Below are positions 53,263 through 63,067 of a stretch of DNA of 64,000 nucleotides, piece after piece (positions within the stretch are counted from its first letter, which is position 1; every line of letters starts with the position of its first letter). The position numbers and the translations under genes were made by a program. The notes beneath the pieces are model-generated. The model made no database searches. It saw only the letters and a list, made by a program, of their open reading frames with translations, and was not told the origin of the DNA. Origin of the DNA: Bacteroidota bacterium (GTDB lineage: Bacteria; Bacteroidota; Bacteroidia; Chitinophagales; JADIYW01); contig JADIYW010000010.1 of assembly GCA_016705125.1 (NCBI GenBank), positions 30,798 to 94,797 of the forward strand. Direction: 5' to 3'.

Positions 53263-55723
53263 ATGTTCGAACAATTAGGAATGTCTGGAATATCAGATGA
53301 AGATATAGAAATGGTGCCAATGTTATCATTGGACGAGGATGAGGATGCACAAAAGTCGGATTTCAAATCGCCGATGCCATTATTGCCATTAAGAAATAAT
53401 GTTTTGTTTCCTGGAGTTGTAATTCCAATATCAGTAGGAAGAGATAAGTCGATTAAAGCAGTAAAAAAGGCATATAAGTCGGATAAATTTATAGGCGTTT
53501 TGGCGCAGAAGGATACTCAAACAGAAGAGCCAAGTTCAGAAGATTTAAACAAAATTGGAACAATAGCCCGAATAATAAAAATGCTAAAAATGCCTGATGG
53601 TGGAACTACACTCATCATTCAAGGTGTTAGGCGATTTGAGTTGATAGAAGTTGTTACATCTGAACCATTTTTTGAGGGAGAAATAGTGCCATTAGACGAT
53701 TTAAACCCTCCGATGTCTCAAGAGGTAAAAGCAATAACTTCTAATTTGAAAGAATTGGCTGCAAAAATTGTGGACCTTTCTCCAAATATTCCGTCAGAGG
53801 CAAAAGTTGTTGTGACCAATATTAATAGTCTTAGATTTTTAACGCATTTTATCACTTCCAATTTAAATTTAGAAACAAAAGACAAACAAGAAATTTTAGA
53901 AATTCCTTCAATTTTGGATAGAGCCCAAAAAGTATTAGGTTATTTAAATGAAGAGGTGCAGCTATTAGAATTAAAAAATAGCATACATAATAAAGTAAAA
54001 GTAGATATTGAAAAGCAACAGAGAGATTATTTTCTGAACCAGCAAATCAAAACCATACAGGAAGAATTAGGTGGTGATTCATTTTTGCAAGAAATACAAA
54101 AAATGCGCGATAAGGCCAAAGAAAAGAAATGGTCGGAAAAAGTAGCAGAAGTATTTGAAAAGGAAATTGGGAAATTGCAAAGGATAAACCCTGCAGCTGC
54201 AGAATATTCTATGTTGTTGAATTATTTGGAGTTGATGATTGATATGCCATGGAATGAATATTCGGCAGATAATTTTGACTTAAAACGAGCAGAAAAAATA
54301 CTTGAAGAAGATCATTTTGGATTGGAAAAAGTAAAAGATAGAATTTTAGAGTATTTGGCTGTTTTGAAATTAAAAGGGGATTTAAAATCGCCGATTCTTT
54401 GTTTTGTTGGCCCTCCGGGTGTGGGTAAAACATCTTTGGGCAAGTCTATTGCAAAAGCATTAGAACGCAAATATGTTCGAATGTCGCTCGGAGGTTTACA
54501 CGACGAATCGGAAATAAGAGGTCATAGAAGAACGTATATAGGTGCTATGCCAGGTAGGATTCTTACCAATTTGAAGAAAGTAAATTCCTCAAATCCAGTT
54601 TTTATATTAGATGAGATCGATAAGGTGGGCAAAGACCATCGTGGCGACCCTTCATCGGCTTTGCTTGAAGTATTGGATCCTGAACAGAACAGCACTTTTT
54701 ATGATAATTTTTTAGAGCTCGATTACGATTTGTCCAAAGTGATGTTTGTGGCAACTGCTAATAGTTTGCAAAGTATTCAGCCTGCTTTAAGAGATAGAAT
54801 GGAAATAATCCATATTTCGGGTTATTCGGTAGAAGAAAAAATGCAGATTGCAACCAAACATTTGGTTAAAAAACAAAGAGAAGCGCATGGACTAAAGGCG
54901 AGCCACGTGAAATTAGGGTTGCCAATTTTGCAAAAATTAATTTCAGAATATACACGTGAAGCAGGGGTAAGGGAATTAGATAGAGTAATTGCCTCTGTAA
55001 TGCGAAATATAGCGAAAAAAGTAGCTATGGAAATTGATTACGAGCCAAATGTGAAGGTAGATGATTTGGAGATTATTCTTGGTAAAAGAAAATATTCAAA
55101 CGATATATATGCCAATGAAAATCCGCCTGGAGTAGCAGTTGGTTTGGCTTGGACATCAGTTGGGGGCGATATATTGTTTATTGAAACCAATGCTTATGAA
55201 GGAAAAGGTGGATTACAAATAACAGGAAATTTGGGTACCGTTTTTAAGGAATCGGCCAATACCGCGCTATCTACTTTGCGAGCAAAAGCGGATGAATTAG
55301 GCATTCCACAAAATGCTTTTAACAATTTTAATTTGCATTTACATGTTCCTGAAGGTGCCACACCAAAAGACGGTCCATCAGCGGGAATCGCAATTTTTAC
55401 AGCATTGGCTTCCTTGTTTACGCAAAGAAGAGTAAAGCCATTTTTGGGCATGACTGGCGAAATTACATTAAGAGGTAAGGTATTGCCAGTGGGCGGAATA
55501 AAAGAGAAAATTCTTAGCAGCAAAAAGATCAGGCTTGAAAGAAATTATACTGTGTAGCGAGAATGAAAAGCATGTATTGGAAATCAATTCGGATTATATA
55601 AAAGGAATGAAGTTTCATTATATCGACCATGTAAGCGAATTACTCGATTTGGCTTTAGAAAAAGAAAAAGTAAAAAGTGCGATTGATTTTGCAGCTAAGG
55701 AAATTGAAAAGCCTAAGAGTTAA
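53263..55723 (+). pseudogene. lon: ATP-dependent protease Lon, one frameshift near the end
   Basis: Lon degrades damaged and regulatory proteins. After the N-terminal substrate domain (PMPLLPLRNNVLFPGVVIP) there is a coiled middle (KNSIHNKVKVDIEKQQRDYFLNQQIKTIQEEL). The AAA+ module has Walker A GPPGVGKTS near 384 and ILDEIDKVG. The protease domain has the catalytic Ser in KDGPSAG near 705 and Lys in GGIKEKI near 747. The frame shifts at about 55516 (an extra A after CTT). The true end continues AAKRSGLKEIILCSENEKHVLEI to 55723, which restores the usual C-terminus. Everything else is intact; an error is likely. Confidence 0.93.
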
Positions 55724-56218
55724 TTAGGGAACCACTTTCTGTAATAGGTAGTCATTTAATACAAAATCGTAATAGGGAATATCAATAGTATCTATTATTG
55801 AAAATTCTAATTTAAGATAAAATAGTAAGGCGGGATTATTTCTGTTTACATTTAGTTCGATAAAACATTTATTGTTTTTTCTTGCAATTTCCGCTAATTG
55901 GTTTATTAGACTTGAGCCTATTTTTTTGCCATGAATATTTGGTAAAACATACAATTTGGGGAGTTTAATTATTGGCTCATCTTTTATAATTTTATAGGAA
56001 AGAAAACCACATGGTTTATTATCGATAAATGCAATAATGAAATTGTTGTTTTCGAAAATTAATTGTTGTTCTAGCGCCTCAATTGCATACATTTTCTCAA
56101 ACATAAAATCAATTTGTGCTTTTGAAATAAACGATTTGTAGGTTTTAAACCATGTGTTTTTAGCAATTTGATGAACCAAGATTAAATCTTCTTTTTTTGC
56201 TATTTTAAATGAAAACAT
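55724..56218 (-). CDS. GNAT-family acetyltransferase
   Basis: The 164-residue protein is a single GNAT domain. The acetyl-CoA loop is in LYVLPNIHGKKIGSSLINQLAEIA (the R/Q-x-x-G-x-G/A type, here HGKKIGSS). The following CFIELNVNRNNPALLFYLKLEF is the late beta5-alpha4 part. The N-terminus FKIAKKEDLILVHQIAKNTWFKTY is usual for this fold. The substrate (amine of a small molecule or protein) is unknown. It is convergent with lon, the genes just touching. Confidence 0.88.
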   Translation of the reverse strand: MFSFKIAKKEDLILVHQIAKNTWFKTYKSFISKAQIDFMFEKMYAIEALEQQLIFENNNFIIAFIDNKPCGFLSYKIIKDEPIIKLPKLYVLPNIHGKKIGSSLINQLAEIARKNNKCFIELNVNRNNPALLFYLKLEFSIIDTIDIPYYDFVLNDYLLQKVVP

Positions 56219-56295
56219 TAAATCCTTTTTTAATAAAATATATAAAAGTATAATTTTTTCTTAAATTGAGCCTTGTTTAAATTAAACATAAAAGA

Positions 56296-56685
56296 ATGAG
56301 TAAGATTATTGGAAAAGTTTCTATTATTGTGATGGCAATTTTATACTTTTTGGCAGGTTTGAATCACTTTCGTGACCCCCAATTTTATTTAGATATAATG
56401 CCTAGTTTTTTTCCAATAAAGGAAATTCTTAATTTTGTTTCTGGAGGCATGGAAGTAGTTTTGGCAATTGGTTTATTTAGCGTTTCAACAAGAAAAATAT
56501 CCGCTTATTTAATTATTTTGTTGCTTATTTCCTTTTTTGTAGTGCATATTGCTCATTTATTTCAAACGCCTGATATATATAACGAATTAGGAAAGGCAGC
56601 TCCATATTTAAGAATTGTATTTCAATTTGTATTCATATATTGGGCATATAAAGTAGGGCAAAATAAACAAAGAATTTTGAATTAG
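56296..56685 (+). CDS. DoxX-family membrane protein
   Basis: The 129-residue protein has four membrane helices: VSIIVMAILYFLAGLNHF, FVSGGMEVVLAIGLFSV, AYLIILLLISFFVVHIAHLF and YLRIVFQFVFIYWAYKV. The G-x-N-H-F and P-x-x-x-P (FRDPQFYLDIMPSFFP) fit DoxX-like proteins. Their function is unclear; some associate with thiosulfate oxidation or redox stress. It is 16 bp before the acyl-CoA dehydrogenase gene on the same strand, so the two may be co-transcribed. Confidence 0.78.
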   Translation: MSKIIGKVSIIVMAILYFLAGLNHFRDPQFYLDIMPSFFPIKEILNFVSGGMEVVLAIGLFSVSTRKISAYLIILLLISFFVVHIAHLFQTPDIYNELGKAAPYLRIVFQFVFIYWAYKVGQNKQRILN

Positions 56686-56701
56686 AATTTAGTAGTTATA
56701 G

Positions 56702-58494
56702 ATGAAAAAAAAGTTTTATAGTAAAGAAAATTTGCATTTTTTGATGTATGATGTGCATCATACAGAAGCCTTGTTTGAGTATGATTATTTTAGTGCTCAC
56801 GATCAGTCTTCAGTAGATTTGTTTTTGGATGCAACTGAAGATGTTTCTGCGACTCATTTGTTGCCGATTTTTACCGAAATGGATAGAAATGAACCCCAAT
56901 TGGTAGATGGAAGAATTCGGGTACACCCAAAAATGAAAGAAATTTTGGGTATAATGGGTGAAGGAGGTTGGATATCTTCTTCGGCTTCCGAATCCGTAGG
57001 TGGCAGTCAGTTGCCTGTTACGGTGATGATGATGAGCAGTTTTATTATGGGTTGTGCCAATTACAGCGTAACTGCTTTTCCTTACTTAACAATGGGTGCC
57101 GCACATTTGATAGAATCTTTTGCATCTGAAAAGCAAAAGCAAAATTACCTGCCTAAAATGTTTTCGGGTGCTTGGCAAGGTACCATGGCGCTAACAGAAC
57201 CTGGTGCAGGAAGTTCGTTATCCGACTTGGCTACTACAGCTACACCCACCAACGACGAATATTATTTAATAAAAGGGCATAAAATTTTTATTTCCTGTGG
57301 CGATCATGATGCCGTTGAAAATGTAGTACATCTTATGCTTGCTCGAATTGAAGGAGCACCTTTAGGAACCAAAGGAATTTCTATGTTTATCGTTCCACGC
57401 GCAAGAATAAATGAGGACGATACCCTTGTTGCCAACGATGTACTTACGGGAGGCGTTTTTCATAAAATGGGCTATAAAGGAGCACCGATTGCGCATTTGA
57501 TTATGGGTGAAAAGGGAGATTGTAGAGGCTATTTGGTTGGCGAAGCAAACAAGGGATTGTCGTATATGTTTCAAATGATGAACGAGGCAAGAATATCTGT
57601 TGGATTACATGCTACCTCCATTTCCACAGCCGCATATTATGCGGCACTACAATACACCAGAGAGCGTTCTCAAGGTAGGCCAATTACAGAAAAAAATCCT
57701 GAAAACCCCCAAGTCCCAATTATAAATCATGCAGATGTAAGGCGGATGCTTTTATTTCAGAAATCGTTTATAGAAGCCTCCTTATCCTTGCAAATCCAAT
57801 GTTGTATTTATGAAGACTTGAAACGAGTAACTGTAGGTGCCGAGCAAGAAAAAAATTATTATTTGTTGGAAATACTTACACCTATTGCAAAAAGTTATCC
57901 TGCCGAAACCTCCATATTAAGTACCAGTCAGGCGGTACAATGCCTTGGTGGCTATGGCTATACAACCGATTTTACAGTAGAACAATATTTTAGAGAAACC
58001 CGCATACATGCAATACACGAAGGCACAACAGCCATACACGGGATGGATTTGTTGGGTCGAAAAATAATGTTGGGTGGCGGTAAGGCTGTTCAATATTTAA
58101 TGCAAGAAGTAATGGGTGAAATTGAAGAGGCCAAGAAATATGAATCATTAAAAGAAAATGCATTAGTTTAGAAAAAAAAGTAGGACAAATAAATGAAGTA
58201 ACCATGCATTTAATGGGGATAGCACAAACAGAGGGACCTGCTGTCTTTTTAAGCGATGCCACCTTATACTTAGAATTATTTGGTTTGATGGTTATTGGTT
58301 GGCAATGGTTGAAAATTGGAAATATAGCGGCCAAAAAATCTGTGGAAAGACCAGAGGATGTATTTTATTTAGGAAAAATAGCTACTTTGAAATACTTTTT
58401 TGAATATGAGCTACCAAAAACAGAAGGTTTGATGGTACGTCTGAAAAGCAAAACAAAGGTTACAACTACATTGAATGAAGATTATTTAGATTAA
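56702..58494 (+). pseudogene. Acyl-CoA dehydrogenase with C-terminal extension, one frameshift
   Basis: The main frame (489 residues) is an FAD acyl-CoA dehydrogenase. It has the FAD/substrate segment MALTEPGAGSSLSDLAT, the ARISVGLHATSIST helix, the TQAVQCLGGYGYT-like QAVQCLGGYGYTTDF and the catalytic-Glu region IHEGTTAIHGMDLLGRK. It ends early at 58171 because one T is missing from GTTTAG. The next frame continues LEKKVGQINEVTMHLMGIAQTEG to 58494, giving ~597 residues, which matches the long form with a C-terminal extra domain. It oxidises an acyl-CoA thioester; chain length unknown. Repaired, it ends 12 bp before the PI-PLC-like gene. Confidence 0.85.
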
Positions 58495-58506
58495 AAATAG
58501 AAAGCC

Positions 58507-59370
58507 ATGAAAAAGATTTTAGTTTTATTCTCCTTTTTTTTAGTTGTGTTGGCTTGTAAGAAAGAGCCCTCAAATGAAAGACAATCAACAGAAGTTTGCT
58601 ATAGTCAAAAGGAATTGTGCGATAAAAAGTACAATGAAGTCTGTTTTTTAGGTGCACACAATGCATTTAATTATAAAGGGCCATTTGCATTTCCGAATCA
58701 AAACATTTCCATAGTAAAACAATTAGAAAGAGGTGTTCGCTGTTTTTTGATTGATATTTACAAAGAAGGCGACCAGTTGATTTTATACCATTCATTCAAA
58801 CCACTAGGATTTCAGACAGCAGAAACCGTTTTTGGAGGTTTGAAAACCTATATGGAAGCCCATCCGGAGGATGTTGTTACACTAATCATTCAAAATGATG
58901 TGTCGGTGAGTGATTTGGGAAATTTTTATAGGTCATTTGGCTTAGAGCTCATAGCCTATATTCATGACGATGCTAAAGGATGGCCCACCTTGGGCGAAAT
59001 GGTAAAAAGCGGACGCCGATTGGTGAGTATGGTAGAAAGTGGTGATGGAGGTTTGGCTAGCAATCCATTTATATTAGAAGGATATGATTATATGTTTGAA
59101 AATGAGTATGAACACACCAATTTAAGCGACTTCGATTGTAATGAAAATAGAGGAAGTGGAGGCAAGCGAGAGCTTTATTTATTAAATCATTGGATAGGAG
59201 GGATTGGAGATGAAGAAGGAGCGAAAAAAGTGAATAAGTATGATTTTTTATCAAATCAGGCAAAAGATTGTATGACCCAAAAAGGGCGGATAATAAATTT
59301 TATAGCATTGGATTTTGTCGACCTTGGAGATGGGCTAAAAGTAGTAAATGAGATAAATGGGGTGGAATAA
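58507..59370 (+). CDS. PI-PLC X-domain-like lipoprotein
   Basis: The 287-residue protein has a lipobox (LVVLACKK). Its mature part is a TIM-barrel of the phosphatidylinositol-phospholipase-C X type: CFLGAHNAFNYKG (first His), ERGVRCFLIDIY, LILYHSFKP (second His), VVTLIIQNDVS. The two His and acidic residues are in place for general acid-base catalysis without calcium, as in bacterial enzymes. Inositol lipids are rare in this phylum, so the substrate may be another phosphodiester. It is the last gene of the run with DoxX and the dehydrogenase. Surface exposure is possible. Confidence 0.8.
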   Translation: MKKILVLFSFFLVVLACKKEPSNERQSTEVCYSQKELCDKKYNEVCFLGAHNAFNYKGPFAFPNQNISIVKQLERGVRCFLIDIYKEGDQLILYHSFKPLGFQTAETVFGGLKTYMEAHPEDVVTLIIQNDVSVSDLGNFYRSFGLELIAYIHDDAKGWPTLGEMVKSGRRLVSMVESGDGGLASNPFILEGYDYMFENEYEHTNLSDFDCNENRGSGGKRELYLLNHWIGGIGDEEGAKKVNKYDFLSNQAKDCMTQKGRIINFIALDFVDLGDGLKVVNEINGVE

Positions 59371-59572
59371 TTTAGAAATGAAGTAATTAAATAATGAATA
59401 AAATTTACTGTTTAGGAACCTAAGAATTACTCAAACGCCATTAAAATGTATTTAATTTCTAGGATTTTTGCTTATAATTTTGCTAATTATAAAATAGTAT
59501 AAGTTTTTTTCTTTTTTTAGTTGGAAAATAAAATCTATTCACCTACATTTGCATTCGCTTTTCAAAAAGCAT

Positions 59573-59646
59573 GCTTCTTTAGCTCAGCTGGTTAGAGCAA
59601 CTGACTGTTAATCAGTAGGTCCTTGGTTCGAGCCCAAGAAGGAGCG
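59573..59646 (+). tRNA. tRNA-Asn (GTT)
   Basis: The acceptor stem pairs GCTTCTT with AAGGAGC. The D-loop (AGCTGGTTA) is normal, the anticodon stem ACTGA/TCAGT holds loop CTGTTAA with anticodon GTT, and the T-arm is CTTGG-TTCGAGC-CCAAG. The discriminator is G. No CCA is encoded. Confidence 0.95.
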
Positions 59647-59650
59647 CAAG

Positions 59651-59681
59651 AAAAAGGTCACGGTTAAGCGTGGCCTTTTTT
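59651..59681 (+). terminator. Terminator after tRNA-Asn
   Basis: AAAAAGGTCACG and CGTGGCCTTTTT form a 12-bp stem (one G-T) with a 6-nt loop, ending in a T-run. Confidence 0.85.
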
Positions 59682-59705
59682 GTTTAATTTTTTAAAATTG
59701 AAAAT

Positions 59706-60629
59706 ATGAGTTTATTAGTAGTAGGAACCGTTGCTTTTGATGCCATAGAAACACCTTTTGGTAAAACCGACAAAATTACTGGCGGTTCGGGCAATTATAT
59801 TTGCCATGCAGCATCACGGTTTATGCACGATATGAAATTAGTATCTGTAATAGGCAGTGATTATGACCAAAACGAATTGAATTGGTTGAAAAATGCAGGC
59901 GTTGATTTGGCAGGAGTAGAAGTGAAGGAAGGCAAAAAATCCTTTTTTTGGTCGGGTCGCTACCATTTAGATATGAATTCTAGAGATACATTAGAAACAC
60001 AACTGAATGTATTGGAGGAGTTTGACCCAATTTTACCTGAATCCTACAAAGATAGCGAGTTCTTGATTTTGGGAAATATAGAGCCGAGTTTGCAACGCAA
60101 GGTAATAGAACAAATGAATAAAAGACCTAAGTTGATTGTATTAGATACGATGAATTTTTGGATGGATATAGCGTTGGATTCGCTTATGCAGACCTTGAAA
60201 CTGGTGGATGTATTGGTGGTAAATGATTCAGAAGCTAGGCAATTAAGTGGTGAATCCTCATTGGTAAAGGCATCGAAAAAGATAATGAAAATGGGTCCTA
60301 AGTACTTGATTATCAAAAAGGGAGAAAATGGGGCTTTATTGTTTTATGAAAACAGGGTGTTTTTTGCACCTGCTTTGCCACTTGAAGAAGTATTTGATCC
60401 AACTGGTGCGGGCGATTCATTTGCAGGTGGTTTTATCGGGCACTTGGCTGCCACAAAAGACTTGTCATTTGAGAACATGAAGCGAGCAGTAATATATGGT
60501 AGTGCGATGGCATCATTTTGTGTGGAGAAATTTGGACCTGACAGGTTGAAAGAGATAAGTGATGAAGAATTAGCTGCACGAGTGAATGTATTTATCGATT
60601 TAGTAGATTTTGATATTATTTTAAAATAA
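59706..60629 (+). CDS. PfkB-family sugar/nucleoside kinase
   Basis: The 307-residue protein is a ribokinase-like kinase. The N-terminal motif is ITGGSGNYICHAASRF. The C-terminal signature DPTGAGDSFAGGF, near residue 235, carries the catalytic Asp. The nucleotide-binding phrase KKGENGALLF is present. Substrates in this family range from ribose and adenosine to aminoimidazole riboside. No catabolic neighbour helps. It lies between two tRNA genes and follows the first tRNA's terminator. Confidence 0.88.
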   Translation: MSLLVVGTVAFDAIETPFGKTDKITGGSGNYICHAASRFMHDMKLVSVIGSDYDQNELNWLKNAGVDLAGVEVKEGKKSFFWSGRYHLDMNSRDTLETQLNVLEEFDPILPESYKDSEFLILGNIEPSLQRKVIEQMNKRPKLIVLDTMNFWMDIALDSLMQTLKLVDVLVVNDSEARQLSGESSLVKASKKIMKMGPKYLIIKKGENGALLFYENRVFFAPALPLEEVFDPTGAGDSFAGGFIGHLAATKDLSFENMKRAVIYGSAMASFCVEKFGPDRLKEISDEELAARVNVFIDLVDFDIILK

Positions 60630-60703
60630 ATTGAGCAAACAAAGTAAAAAGTTATAAAGAAAAAACTATTTTTGCACCCGATAATAAATGGCGACATTTA
60701 TTT

Positions 60704-60777
60704 GGTCCTATAGCTCAGTTGGTTAGAGCACCTGACTCATAATCAGGTGGTCCATGGTTCGAGCCCATGTGGGACCA
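60704..60777 (+). tRNA. tRNA with CAT anticodon (Met-elongator or Ile2)
   Basis: Stem GGTCCTA pairs with TGGGACC. The D-arm has TTGGTTA, the anticodon stem CCTGA/TCAGG encloses CTCATAA (anticodon CAT), and the T-arm is CATGG-TTCGAGC-CCATG. The 3' end is not CCA. Elongator Met versus lysidine-modified Ile2 cannot be told apart here; the initiator is unlikely because the first pair is Watson-Crick. Confidence 0.9.
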
Positions 60778-60791
60778 CAAACAACAAGAAT

Positions 60792-60830
60792 AAACCGTTG
60801 AAGATAAGATGCTTCAGCGGTTTTTTTTTT
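60792..60830 (+). terminator. Terminator after the CAT tRNA
   Basis: AAACCGTTGAAG and CTTCAGCGGTTT form a 12-bp stem with an 8-nt loop and end in 10 or more T. Confidence 0.85.
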
Positions 60831-60843
60831 GTTTAATTCCTCC

Positions 60844-61144
60844 AAACTAACCCAAGTAAGCATTAAAGCCCAAAAGCGTGGGGTACTTGTGCGGCATAAT
60901 AAACCAATTTTTAGTTATATTTGTATGAAAAATGAGCAGAAAATATAAATTTAAGGATATTGAAAAGTTATATTTTATAAGTTTTGCTGTAGTTGGTTGT
61001 ATAGTAGTGCAAAACAATATTATAGTGGAGAAAAAGGAATGATAGAAATAATACAAATAGATCCAATATAAGTTACATGGTAGAAAATATATGGCACAAG
61101 TACGCCACCGCACAAAGCAAAGCTGCATACTCGCGCCAGATTGG
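60844..61144 (+). mobile_element. MITE-like element, copy A (transposase-derived)
   Basis: The ~300-bp unit starts AAACTAACCCAAG and ends in GCGCCAGATTGG. GTACTTGTGC (60883-60892) and its exact reverse complement (61094-61103) bracket its core. From ATG 60931 it reads MSRKYKFKDIEKLYFISFAVV, as at the N-terminus of IS200/RAYT-like transposases. Then, after a frame change near 60993, WLYSSAKQYYSGEKGMIEII (ending at 61071) is as at their C-terminus. The ~100 catalytic residues in between are missing. It follows the tRNA terminator. Confidence 0.75.
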
Positions 61145-61281
61145 TTAAAAGAAAGTGATTTTAACAGCGAAATCCTTTGACGTGGTTCCTTTATATTTGT
61201 TTCTTCTTCACCAAAATATACTGATTAGGAAAAACTTATCCTCTTTGGTTATTTAGTTAGAGAAATTGTTAAAAATGGTAT
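61145..61281. other. Short spacer between MITE copy A and hipBA
   Basis: No gene or strong repeat was found here apart from the hipB promoter that follows. Confidence 0.6.
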
Positions 61282-61336
61282 AAATGTTTGTTATTATCAA
61301 CACTTATGCTAATTTTGTTGAAAATAAACAACATTT
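61282..61336. promoter_or_regulatory. Candidate HipB operator and promoter
   Basis: AAATGTTTGTTATT (61282-61295) and AATAAACAACATTT (61323-61336) form an inverted repeat with few mismatches. A -33 TTTG (61287-61290) and a -7 TAATTTTG (61310-61317), 19 bp apart, fit the consensus. The left arm covers the -33 box, as expected for an autoregulated toxin-antitoxin operon. Confidence 0.65.
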
Positions 61337-61338
61337 AA

Positions 61339-61635
61339 ATGAGCACTAGAAAGCAAATAATTTTCCCAAAGTATCAGAAAGTGCTGGAGCAGCTGGGCGA
61401 AAATATTCGCTTAGCCCGCAAAAGAAGGAGACTGACTACTATACAGGTGGCTGAACGGGCAGGTATTGACCGCACTACTTTATACCATATAGAGAAAGGA
61501 AACAGCAGTGTTTCCATGGCTGCATATTTTAATACGCTTCGTGTGCTGGGATTGCAGAATGATTTCCTGAAACTGGCAGCAGATGATGAATATGGACGTA
61601 AATTACAGGATCTTAGTTTAATCGGTAATAAATAA
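61339..61635 (+). CDS. hipB: HipB-like helix-turn-helix antitoxin
   Basis: The 98-residue protein has an XRE-type helix-turn-helix: LGENIRLARKRRRLTTIQVAERAGIDRTTLYHIEKGNSSVSM. It is 3 bp upstream of hipA and would repress the operon and bind HipA to block it. The N-terminal extension (MSTRKQIIFPKYQKVLEQ) is unlike the short E. coli HipB but common in this phylum. Codon use is less AT-rich than its neighbours (many CTG, GCA, CGC), which fits horizontal transfer. It lies in the accessory region beside a tRNA gene. Confidence 0.9.
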   Translation: MSTRKQIIFPKYQKVLEQLGENIRLARKRRRLTTIQVAERAGIDRTTLYHIEKGNSSVSMAAYFNTLRVLGLQNDFLKLAADDEYGRKLQDLSLIGNK

Positions 61636-61638
61636 TAA

Positions 61639-62889
61639 ATGGCAACTGCTAAAACAACGATATTGGTTTATGCTCATTGGGCAGGAATGGCTACACCTAA
61701 ACTTATTGGCATATTGTCAGCTCAACAGGCGAAAGGTAAAAAGGCTTTTGGTTTTGAGTATGATGCCAACTGGATAAACTCCAAACAACAGCAATTACTG
61801 GATCCAGATATTTCTTGGTTTACCGGTCCTCAGTATCCGAATGGCAAAGAGAATTTTGGGGTGTTTATGGATTCCATGCCGGATACTTGGGGTAGGACTT
61901 TAATGAAACGACGAGTTGCACAACTTGCAAGAGAATCTGGAACAGCAATATCTGCATTGTATGATATTGATTTTTTACTTGGCGTATATGATGAAACAAG
62001 AATGGGCGCGTTGCGATTTAAGCTGGATGTGGATGGTCCCTTTTTGGATGATAACCATGCTATGCCTACTCCGCCCTGGAGTAGCATCCGCGAATTGCAG
62101 CACGGCGCAGAGGTTTTAGAATCTGACAGGGATAGTGAAGAGGTCAGGAAATGGCTTGCCATCTTAATGGCACCGGGTTCTTCTTTAGGTGGTGCGCGTC
62201 CGAAAGCGAATATAAGGGATGAGCAAGGTAATTTATGGATTGCAAAATTTCCATCAAAGGGTGATACTGTTGACAAAGCAGCCTGGGAATATTTAGCGTA
62301 TGAGTTGGCTTTACAGTGTGGTATTGAAATGGCAGAATCGAAACTGAAAAAAGTTGCCGGAAAATATCATACTTTTTTTACGAAACGATTTGACCGGCTG
62401 CATGGTGAGCGGATTCATTTTGCATCTGCTATGACGATGACCGGACAGAATGAAGATACCATCAAAGAATATCCGGCGAGTTATTTGGATATGGCGGAAT
62501 TTATCCAGTACAACGGAGCACAAATAAAAAAAGACCTGCAACAGTTATGGCGAAGGATAGTTTTTTATATTGGTGTTTCCAATACGGATGACCACTTGCG
62601 AAATCATGGTTTTATTCTCACTGATAAGGGCTGGATTTTATCTCCGGCTTTTGATATCAATCCCTCGGTTGATAAAAACGGTCTTGCGTTGAATATTGAT
62701 ACGAATAATAATGCATTAGACATTGAGCTGGCAAAAAGTGTTGGTGAATATTTTCAACTTACTGAAGCTGAAATGAACAACATTATTGTGGAGGTGAAAA
62801 CAGTAGTAAGCAACTGGAAAGCTGTTGCACAAAAAATTGGTATCTCCAGAGCGGAACAGGAATTAATGAGTGCTGCGTTCAGGTTTTAA
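61639..62889 (+). CDS. hipA: HipA-like serine/threonine kinase toxin
   Basis: The 416-residue protein has the HipA N-terminal subdomain (TILVYAHWAGMATPKLIGIL, SWFTGPQYP) and the kinase core. The loop SSLGGARPKAN (residue ~180) corresponds to the autophosphorylation and P-loop segment of E. coli HipA. VSNTDDHLRNHGFI (~313) carries the catalytic Asp/Asn. SPAFDINPS (~338) is the metal-binding DFG-like motif. In E. coli HipA phosphorylates glutamyl-tRNA synthetase and causes dormancy; the target here is not known. It lies 3 bp after hipB and just before the recombinase scar. Codon use differs from the surrounding DNA. Confidence 0.93.
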   Translation: MATAKTTILVYAHWAGMATPKLIGILSAQQAKGKKAFGFEYDANWINSKQQQLLDPDISWFTGPQYPNGKENFGVFMDSMPDTWGRTLMKRRVAQLARESGTAISALYDIDFLLGVYDETRMGALRFKLDVDGPFLDDNHAMPTPPWSSIRELQHGAEVLESDRDSEEVRKWLAILMAPGSSLGGARPKANIRDEQGNLWIAKFPSKGDTVDKAAWEYLAYELALQCGIEMAESKLKKVAGKYHTFFTKRFDRLHGERIHFASAMTMTGQNEDTIKEYPASYLDMAEFIQYNGAQIKKDLQQLWRRIVFYIGVSNTDDHLRNHGFILTDKGWILSPAFDINPSVDKNGLALNIDTNNNALDIELAKSVGEYFQLTEAEMNNIIVEVKTVVSNWKAVAQKIGISRAEQELMSAAFRF

Positions 62890-62909
62890 TCTAAAATCGG
62901 AATCAAAAT

Positions 62910-63053
62910 TTAATCCTTAAAAGATTCCATTGCTTTGTCTAACTCTATGTTTAGGATCTTTGCGTAAATCTGCGTTTCCCGGATGGCAGCATGTCCCATT
63001 AATTTGGAAAATTTATCTATTTTCAGGCCTTTTAATGAACCACTAATTATCGC
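62910..63053 (-). pseudogene. Tyrosine-recombinase C-terminal remnant
   Basis: The minus-strand frame from an in-frame stop at 63054-63056 reads SLKGLKIDKFSKLMGHAAIRETQIYAKILNIELDKAM and ends at TAA 62910-62912. LMGHAAIRETQIYAKI is the typical end of a phage/Xer-type integrase with the His and the catalytic Tyr. Everything upstream is lost at the edge of MITE copy B. It is probably a scar of the element that brought hipBA. Confidence 0.8.
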
Positions 63054-63067
63054 TTAACTTTCCACCA

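Noticed and set aside
60847..61128. Minus-strand 93-residue reading frame with similar frames in the other two repeat copies
   Set aside because: It is the antisense of the transposase-derived repeat; conservation follows from the DNA copies and the protein has no coding features.
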